A stretch of DNA of 64,000 nucleotides from positions 1 to 64,000 of the forward strand of contig NZ_MVID01000028.1 of assembly GCF_002086815.1 (NCBI RefSeq), read 5' to 3'. Positions 59,273 to 64,000 of this stretch are shown here, piece by piece. A program made the translations under genes and the position numbers. This DNA comes from Mycolicibacterium parafortuitum. Lineage in GTDB: Bacteria > Actinomycetota > Actinomycetes > Mycobacteriales > Mycobacteriaceae. Positions within the stretch are counted from its first letter, which is position 1. Each line of letters begins with the position of its first letter. The notes under the pieces are model-generated. The model saw nothing but the letters and a program-made list of their open reading frames with translations, did no database searches and had not been told where the DNA came from.

Positions 59273-60115
59273 TTAAATCTTGGCGACCTGGTTGAAGGTC
59301 AGTTCGACCGGCGTCTCACGTCCGAAGATCGACACCAGCACCTTGAGCTTCTGCTGCTCGGCGTTGACCTCGCTGATGGACGCGGGCAGCGTCGCGAACG
59401 GGCCGTCCATGACGGTGACCGACTCGCCGACCTCGAAGTCGACCTCGATGACGGGGCGGTCGATGCCACCGGCCTCCGAGGCCGCAGACGCCGCAGACGA
59501 GGCGGCGGCCTTGCCCGGCTTCTTCGCCGCGGCGGGCGGCAGCAGGAACTTGACGACGTCGTCCAGCGACAGCGGGGACGGACGCGACGTCGCGCCGACG
59601 AATCCGGTCACACCGGGGGTGTTGCGCACGGCGCCCCACGATTCGTCGTTGAGCTCCATGCGCACCAGGATGTAACCCGGCAGCACCTTGCGGTTGACCT
59701 GCTTGCGCTGGCCGTTCTTGATCTCGGTGACCTCTTCGGTCGGCACCTCGACCTGGAAGATGTAGTCGCCGACGTCGAGGTTCTGCACGCGGGTCTCGAG
59801 GTTGGCCTTCACCTTGTTCTCGTAACCGGCATACGAGTGGATCACGTACCAGTCGCCGGGCTTGAGGCGCAGTTCCTTCTTCAGCGCAACCGCGGGATCC
59901 TCGTCCTCTTCGGGAGCGTCCTCTTCGGGAGCGGCCTCTGCGGCGGCGTCCTGGTCGGCACTCTCGCCGGCGTCGGCACCTTCGATGACATCGGTGACCT
60001 CGGCGGGCGCGGCGTCCTCGTCGCTGCGCACAGCGTCGGAACCGGCCTCGGCGTTGGTGTCGTCAATGGTGTCGACGGTGTCGCCCGTGGGCGCATCGCC
60101 GTCGAAGCTAGTCAC
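59273..60115 (-). CDS. nusG: Transcription termination/antitermination protein NusG
   Basis: NusG, 280 residues, binds RNA polymerase and couples it to Rho or to the ribosome. The NGN domain starts near residue 85 (WYVIHSYAGYENKVKANLE). The KOW domain is at the end (FEVGESVTVMDGPFATLPASISEVN). About 80 acidic residues precede the NGN domain, and an Ala/Lys-rich linker of about 25 residues lies between the two domains; both make it longer than the 181-residue E. coli protein. GTG start at 60115. Confidence 0.96.
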   Translation of the reverse strand: MTSFDGDAPTGDTVDTIDDTNAEAGSDAVRSDEDAAPAEVTDVIEGADAGESADQDAAAEAAPEEDAPEEDEDPAVALKKELRLKPGDWYVIHSYAGYENKVKANLETRVQNLDVGDYIFQVEVPTEEVTEIKNGQRKQVNRKVLPGYILVRMELNDESWGAVRNTPGVTGFVGATSRPSPLSLDDVVKFLLPPAAAKKPGKAAASSAASAASEAGGIDRPVIEVDFEVGESVTVMDGPFATLPASISEVNAEQQKLKVLVSIFGRETPVELTFNQVAKI

Positions 60116-60160
60116 GTGTCAGTCCTCTCTCAGTTTCTTTCCTGGCGTCCCGCTCGGGGA

Positions 60161-60610
60161 TCAGGCGAAGACCCAGGTCACAAGCCTCGCAAGGCCGAGG
60201 TCCACCCCGCCGATCAGCGCCACCATGAAAATCAGGAAGAACAGCACCACGGTCGTGTAGCTGATCATCTGCTTGCGGTTCGGCCAGATGACCTTCTTGA
60301 GCTCACCGACAACTTCCTTGAGGTAGTTGACGATGTAGGTGATCGGGTTGCGGGACGGGCCGTCCTTGGGCTTCTTGGCCGTCTTCTTCTTGGCCTTGGG
60401 CCCGCGGCCGTCGTCGTCCTTCGATCCCGAGCTCTCGGTCTCCGGCTTCTCGTCGGCGCCTGCCTCGGCATCGACGGCACGTCGTGACCGCTTGCCGGTG
60501 GGTCGCAGGGGCCGCGTCACCACCGCGGTCTGACCGCCGGTGTCGCCATCGCCGGTCTCCGTGCCGCTGTCGGTGTCCGCGGAGCTGACACCGTCGCGCT
60601 CGTCGCTCAC
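60161..60610 (-). CDS. secE: Preprotein translocase subunit SecE
   Basis: SecE, 149 residues, clamps SecY in the Sec translocon. A disordered charged N-terminus (about 85 residues, with KAKKKTAKKPK) precedes the conserved amphipathic helix YLKEVVGELKKVIWPNRKQM and one transmembrane helix VVLFFLIFMVALIGGV. It lies between tRNA-Trp and nusG. Confidence 0.96.
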   Translation of the reverse strand: MSDERDGVSSADTDSGTETGDGDTGGQTAVVTRPLRPTGKRSRRAVDAEAGADEKPETESSGSKDDDGRGPKAKKKTAKKPKDGPSRNPITYIVNYLKEVVGELKKVIWPNRKQMISYTTVVLFFLIFMVALIGGVDLGLARLVTWVFA

Positions 60611-60698
60611 CGCATGCTTCCCGTCTGTTCGTCCTTAGTGATCCACTCTCCAGTATCCAGAACCGGAATGTGTCCACTCTGTCGAGTATTCAGTTGCG

Positions 60699-60771
<73 letters not shown>

Positions 60772-61000
60772 TCAGGGGATCCCTGCAGGGCCCACACAGA
60801 TCGCGCGCTCTCCGTTCGCTCGATCAGAGCCTACGGACAGCGCGCTTAACTGGGAAAACCCCGAAGCCCGAGTGTAGCGCGCCGTGGGTCCGAGTTGCTA
60901 ATCCGCACCATCTCGGGTTCTCGGCGACGCGCGATTGCCGGTGGCGGCGGGTCGCCCGCCGAGCCACGGGTGGACCTGACCGCCTGTGCCACAACGAAAT

Positions 61001-61531
61001 CTACTGCGCGACCTCGAGCTCGTCGTGGGTCACCGGCTTGCGCACGACCTGGCCGGTCTCGGGATCCCAGCCGGCGGAGATGGAGTTGTCGCCCTCATGG
61101 CCCATCAGCGTCGTGAACGCCTCCATCACGACCTTGCCGTCGTCGTCGGTGAGCTCGTTGCGGGTGGTCACGATGTCGGCACCGAAACGCTCGTCGACGC
61201 TCTCGATGAACATCGTGGCGTGCAGGACGTCGCCCTCCTTGATGGGGCGGTGGAACAGGAACTTCTGGTCCACCTGCACGATCTGCATGGTCTCGAAGCC
61301 GATGTCGACGTTCTGGAAGAAATGCCGCTGGGTCATCACCGCGAGGATCGACATGAACGTCGGGCCCGCGACCAGACCGGGGTGGCCCTGCGCCTGGGCC
61401 GCCTCCAGGTCGAGTGACGCCGGATCGGTGGCCTTGACGGCGTTCGCGTACTGCCGGATCTGCTCGCGGCCGACGACGAAGGCATCGGGATACTTGTAGA
61501 CCATCCCGCGGATGTCGGTTTTGAGTGCCAT
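61001..61531 (-). CDS. hadC: Beta-hydroxyacyl-ACP dehydratase subunit HadC
   Basis: A 176-residue hot-dog protein. It pairs with HadB as the HadBC dehydratase of FAS-II, which acts in the late elongation of meromycolic chains. It shows the non-catalytic FAS1-type N-terminus YPDAFVVGREQIRQYANAVK and the substrate-binding LVAGPTFMSILAVM. It starts 10 bases after the hadB stop (ATG at 61531). Confidence 0.96.
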   Translation of the reverse strand: MALKTDIRGMVYKYPDAFVVGREQIRQYANAVKATDPASLDLEAAQAQGHPGLVAGPTFMSILAVMTQRHFFQNVDIGFETMQIVQVDQKFLFHRPIKEGDVLHATMFIESVDERFGADIVTTRNELTDDDGKVVMEAFTTLMGHEGDNSISAGWDPETGQVVRKPVTHDELEVAQ

Positions 61532-61541
61532 CGGTACCTCC

Positions 61542-61970
61542 TTACGCGAGCGTCGCGACCGCGATGGCGCGCCCGAAGATCTTCTTGCCGCCGGAGGTGG
61601 CCGTCAGCGCGATGGTCACGTCCTTCGATTCGGGGTCGACGGATTTCACCCGGCCGTTGAACACGATCTCGGCGCCCTTGCCGTCGTTGGGGACGGGCAC
61701 GACGGCGGTGAACCGCACGTTGTACTCCTTGACCGCGGCCGGGTCACCGACCCAGGACGTGATGTAGCCGCCGCCGACGCCCATGGTCAGCATGCCGTGG
61801 GCGATCGCGGTGTCCAGCCCGACCTGCTTGGCGATCTCGTCGTCCCAGTGGATCGGGTTCAGGTCGCCCGACACACCCGCGTAGTTGACGAGGTCGGCCC
61901 GCGTCAGCGGGATGACCTTTTCCGGCAGCTTGTCGCCGACCTTGACCGAACTGAATTCACGCAGTGCCAT
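61542..61970 (-). CDS. hadB: Beta-hydroxyacyl-ACP dehydratase catalytic subunit HadB
   Basis: A 142-residue MaoC-like hot-dog protein, the catalytic subunit of both HadAB and HadBC. The hydratase-2 motif with catalytic Asp36 and His41 is intact (SGDLNPIHWDD). I start at the ATG at 61970; a GTG at 61982 would add four residues. It overlaps the end of hadA by 14 bases. Confidence 0.97.
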   Translation of the reverse strand: MALREFSSVKVGDKLPEKVIPLTRADLVNYAGVSGDLNPIHWDDEIAKQVGLDTAIAHGMLTMGVGGGYITSWVGDPAAVKEYNVRFTAVVPVPNDGKGAEIVFNGRVKSVDPESKDVTIALTATSGGKKIFGRAIAVATLA

Positions 61971-62436
61971 CTGTGAAGCCACTCTCTCCGTCTTCTTCGC
62001 TACGACCCGCCAGCGTGGTGTAGCACTCCTGCACGACTTCGCCGTCTTCTGTGCTGACGATGTTCTTGGTCACGATGAGGTCCGTGCCGTGCGCTTTGCG
62101 GACCGAGTCGATCCATACGTCGCAATAGAGCCTGTCGCCCGCCTTGATCGGCCGGACGAAGCGGATGGCCTGATCGACCTGGACGATCTGCGCGTCGGCG
62201 ATGCCGATACCGGCGGCGTCGAACATCGCCAACTGCGCCTGGTATCCGAACACCGAGATGAAGGTCAGCGGCGCCGGCAGCGAGTCGTGGCCCAACTCGG
62301 CGGCAGCCTCTTCCGCGAAGTACGCGGGATCGTCGTTCTTGACCGCCACGGCGTACTCGCGGATCTTCTCGCGGCCGACCGTGTAGAAATCGGGGTAGCG
62401 GAAGTGCGTTCCGACGTATGCAGCCAGCGACGACAC
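61957..62436 (-). CDS. hadA: Beta-hydroxyacyl-ACP dehydratase subunit HadA
   Basis: A 159-residue non-catalytic hot-dog subunit of HadAB, which dehydrates intermediates early in FAS-II mycolate elongation. HadA carries Cys61 in M. tuberculosis, attacked by thiacetazone and isoxyl; here no Cys lies in the matching LPAPLTFISVFG region. GTG start at 62436. First of hadA-hadB-hadC. Confidence 0.95.
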   Translation of the reverse strand: MSSLAAYVGTHFRYPDFYTVGREKIREYAVAVKNDDPAYFAEEAAAELGHDSLPAPLTFISVFGYQAQLAMFDAAGIGIADAQIVQVDQAIRFVRPIKAGDRLYCDVWIDSVRKAHGTDLIVTKNIVSTEDGEVVQECYTTLAGRSEEDGESGFTDGTA

Positions 62437-62502
62437 GACAGTGAACCTACCTGGTCGACCTCGGCGACCGCGATACGACGGTGTCGGGCCGGATCCGGGT
62501 CG

Positions 62503-62670
62503 CTAGCGCGACTCTTTGTGGGCCTGGTGCTTACCGCAGTTCGGGCAGAACTTCTTGATCTCGAGGCGATCGGGATCGTTGCGGCGGTTCTTCTTGGTGA
62601 TGTAGTTGCGGTGCTTGCACACCTCGCAGGCCAAGGTGATCTTGGGCCGCACGTCAGTACTGGAGGCCAC
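62503..62670 (-). CDS. rpmG: 50S ribosomal protein L33, zinc-binding form
   Basis: A 55-residue L33 (MASSTDVRPKITLACEVC at the start, ending HQAHKESR) with the two zinc pairs CEVC and CPNC intact, the C+ (zinc) paralogue. GTG start at 62670. It lies between tRNA-Met and hadA as rpmG2 does in M. tuberculosis. The 66-bp gap to hadA suggests cotranscription. Confidence 0.95.
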   Translation of the reverse strand: MASSTDVRPKITLACEVCKHRNYITKKNRRNDPDRLEIKKFCPNCGKHQAHKESR

Positions 62671-62701
62671 TGTCGTCTCTTTCTTCTACGGTCGTGTGTT
62701 G

Positions 62702-62775
62702 TAGCGGTGGGGGGGCTCGATCCCCCGACCTCACGATTATGAGTCGTGCGCTCTAACCAGCTGAGCTACACCGCC
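62702..62775 (-). tRNA. tRNA-Met (anticodon CAT, elongator)
   Basis: A 74-nt cloverleaf: acceptor GGCGGTG paired with CACCGCT (one G-U at the first pair), discriminator A, and anticodon loop CTCATAA giving CAT. The paired first base of the acceptor indicates an elongator, not an initiator. The T-loop starts with A instead of T. Confidence 0.93.
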
Positions 62776-62824
62776 CCGGACGGATCCGAGCTCAAGCGAA
62801 CTGACCGCCACCCGGTTCCCACCG

Positions 62825-62897
62825 AGCCCCCTAACGGAATCGAACCGTTGACCTTTTCCTTACCATGGAAACGCTCTACCGACTGAGCTAAGGGGGC
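62825..62897 (-). tRNA. thrT: tRNA-Thr (anticodon GGT)
   Basis: A 73-nt cloverleaf: acceptor GCCCCCT with AGGGGGC, discriminator T, anticodon loop ATGGTAA giving GGT, and T-arm GGTTCGATTCC. It is 49 bases upstream of tRNA-Met and probably in the same transcript. Confidence 0.94.
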
Positions 62898-63028
62898 CTG
62901 CACTCGCGCCACAGCGGCGAGCCTTAAAGAGGGTACAGTCTCACCGATTCCGACACCAAACCGCAGGTCAAAGTGTGCGTTTTCGGGTGGTTCCCGCCGA
63001 TTGGGGCTCGGATGCCTACGCTGTGCGC

Positions 63029-63769
63029 ATGCCCGCCACGGATGACACCGCCACAGAAGAGAACGACCGCCTCTACTTCAAGCAGCTGCTGTCCGGGCGC
63101 GATTTCGCCGCCGGCGACATGATCGCCCAGCAGATGCGCAACTTCGCCTATCTGATCGGCGACCGCGAGACCGGCGACACCGTCGTCGTCGACCCCGCCT
63201 ACGCCGCGGGGGATCTGGTGGACGCGCTGGAGGCCGACGGCATGCACCTGTCCGGGGTGCTGGTCACCCACCACCACCCCGACCATGTCGGCGGCTCGAT
63301 GATGGGGTTCACCCTCAAGGGCCTCGCCGAGCTGCTGGAGCGGGTCAGCGTCCCGGTGCACGTGAACGCCCACGAGGCCGACTGGGTCGCGAATGTCACC
63401 GGGATCGCGGGCAGCGAGCTGACCGCTCACCAGCACGGCGACAAGGTCTCGGTCGGCGCCATCGACATCGAGCTGCTGCACACCCCCGGCCACACGCCGG
63501 GCAGCCAGTGCTTCCTGCTCGACGGCCGTCTCGTCGCGGGCGACACCCTGTTCCTGGAAGGCTGCGGGCGCACCGACTTCCCCGGCGGCAATGTCGACGA
63601 CATGTTCCGCAGCCTGCAGGCGCTGGCCAAGCTTCCCGGCGATCCGACGGTGTTCCCCGGCCACTGGTACTCCGCCGAGCCGAGCGCGCCGTTGTCGGAT
63701 GTGCGCGGCAGCAACTACGTCTACCGGGCCCGCGATCTGGACCAGTGGCGGATGCTGATGGGCGGCTGA
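63029..63769 (+). CDS. Metallo-beta-lactamase-fold hydrolase (glyoxalase II type)
   Basis: A 246-residue MBL-fold enzyme. The metal motif THHHPDHVGG is near residue 81, with a further ligand His in LLHTPGHTPGSQ, the bridging Asp in VAGDTLF and the last His in VFPGHWYS. This branch contains glyoxalase II, persulfide dioxygenase and mycothiol-conjugate hydrolases. The ATG at 63029 is used because residues before it lack fold character. Divergent from the tRNA/rpmG cluster; corresponds to Rv0634c. Confidence 0.9.
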   Translation: MPATDDTATEENDRLYFKQLLSGRDFAAGDMIAQQMRNFAYLIGDRETGDTVVVDPAYAAGDLVDALEADGMHLSGVLVTHHHPDHVGGSMMGFTLKGLAELLERVSVPVHVNAHEADWVANVTGIAGSELTAHQHGDKVSVGAIDIELLHTPGHTPGSQCFLLDGRLVAGDTLFLEGCGRTDFPGGNVDDMFRSLQALAKLPGDPTVFPGHWYSAEPSAPLSDVRGSNYVYRARDLDQWRMLMGG

Positions 63770-63874
63770 CGGGCCGCTCCGCGTACCCCGGAGTTCGGCG
63801 TTCCGGCCCCGCCGGCACCCGGTTCTGGCAAACTCGATCCCAGCGCTGTCGCCCAACCCGCGCCGGGGGTCCTC

Positions 63875-64000
63875 GTGAAGAACATCGCGCTGTGCTTCGA
63901 CCGTGACCGCGATCTCGACGGTGCCGAGAATCCCACCAACGCCGCGCTGCTGGCGCAACTGCTGCTGCGCACCGACGACCAGCTCGTCTGGTCCGCCGGC
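63875..64000 (+). CDS. Start of a DUF2235-type protein (truncated by window end)
   Basis: An open frame from a GTG at 63875 to the end of the window reads KNIALCFDRDRDLDG, then NPTNAALLAQLL. This is the spacing of the DUF2235 N-terminus (LCFDGT followed by PTNV), an alpha/beta-hydrolase-like family that includes Tle1-type phospholipases. Here the usual DGTWN is replaced by DRDRD. Only 42 codons are visible. Confidence 0.6.
   Translation, partial: MKNIALCFDRDRDLDGAENPTNAALLAQLLLRTDDQLVWSAG

Overview
This is chromosomal DNA of a mycobacterium, most likely a fast-growing one (Mycolicibacterium type). The evidence is the very high GC content, the mycolate genes (two mycolic-acid methyltransferases and hadA-hadB-hadC), the Mce transporter ATPase MceG, DUF3060 and DUF3558 envelope proteins, a PGRS-like glycine-rich protein, and a gene order that follows the M. 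tuberculosis Rv0634-Rv0688 region read backwards. No insertion sequence, prophage, CRISPR array or plasmid function was found. The species assignment is an inference.

Layout. (1) 0-8.5 kb: a FAD oxidoreductase, then an arginine-use block: an Lrp/AsnC regulator divergent from a DDAH-like amidinohydrolase and ornithine aminotransferase, a coenzyme-dependent SDR with a KstR-type operator, arginine deiminase and an amino acid antiporter. (2) 8.5-14 kb: cutinase, then rpsL-rpsG-fusA-tuf. (3) 14-20.5 kb: a TetR regulator, two DUF3558 lipoproteins, two DUF3060 proteins, and fadE8-paaX-echA. (4) 20.6-28.2 kb: an accessory-looking block with a methyltransferase, a two-domain glycosyltransferase, PurU, a PGRS/collagen-like surface protein and an FkbM methyltransferase. 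(5) 28.2-31 kb: endonuclease IV, a PhyH-type oxygenase and a cation/Ca2+ exchanger. (6) 31-43 kb: rpoC and rpoB with promoter and terminator, a secreted hydrolase, mceG, rplL-rplJ and their leader. (7) 43-49.3 kb: a sugar-salvage operon (GH38 alpha-mannosidase, a small protein, a ROK kinase) and a small secreted protein. (8) 49.3-53.2 kb: a WYL regulator with two DinB-fold enzymes, and a TetR regulator with an MpaB-type oxygenase. (9) 53.2-57.6 kb: ABC1 kinase, LipG, MmaA2-like and MmaA4-like methyltransferases. (10) 58-63 kb: rplA, rplK, nusG, secE, tRNA-Trp, hadC, hadB, hadA, rpmG, tRNA-Met and tRNA-Thr, all on the minus strand. (11) A metallo-beta-lactamase-fold hydrolase and the start of a DUF2235 gene close the window.

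Most of the window is conserved housekeeping DNA. The clearest new leads are regulatory sites readable in the DNA (the KstR-type palindrome, the Lrp-type repeats, and the WYL and TetR operators), a PGRS protein with no PE domain beside a glycosyltransferase/methyltransferase/PurU operon, and two short duplications at the ends of genes (the fusA tail and the gene before the ROK kinase). I did not find a convincing new defence or mobile system.
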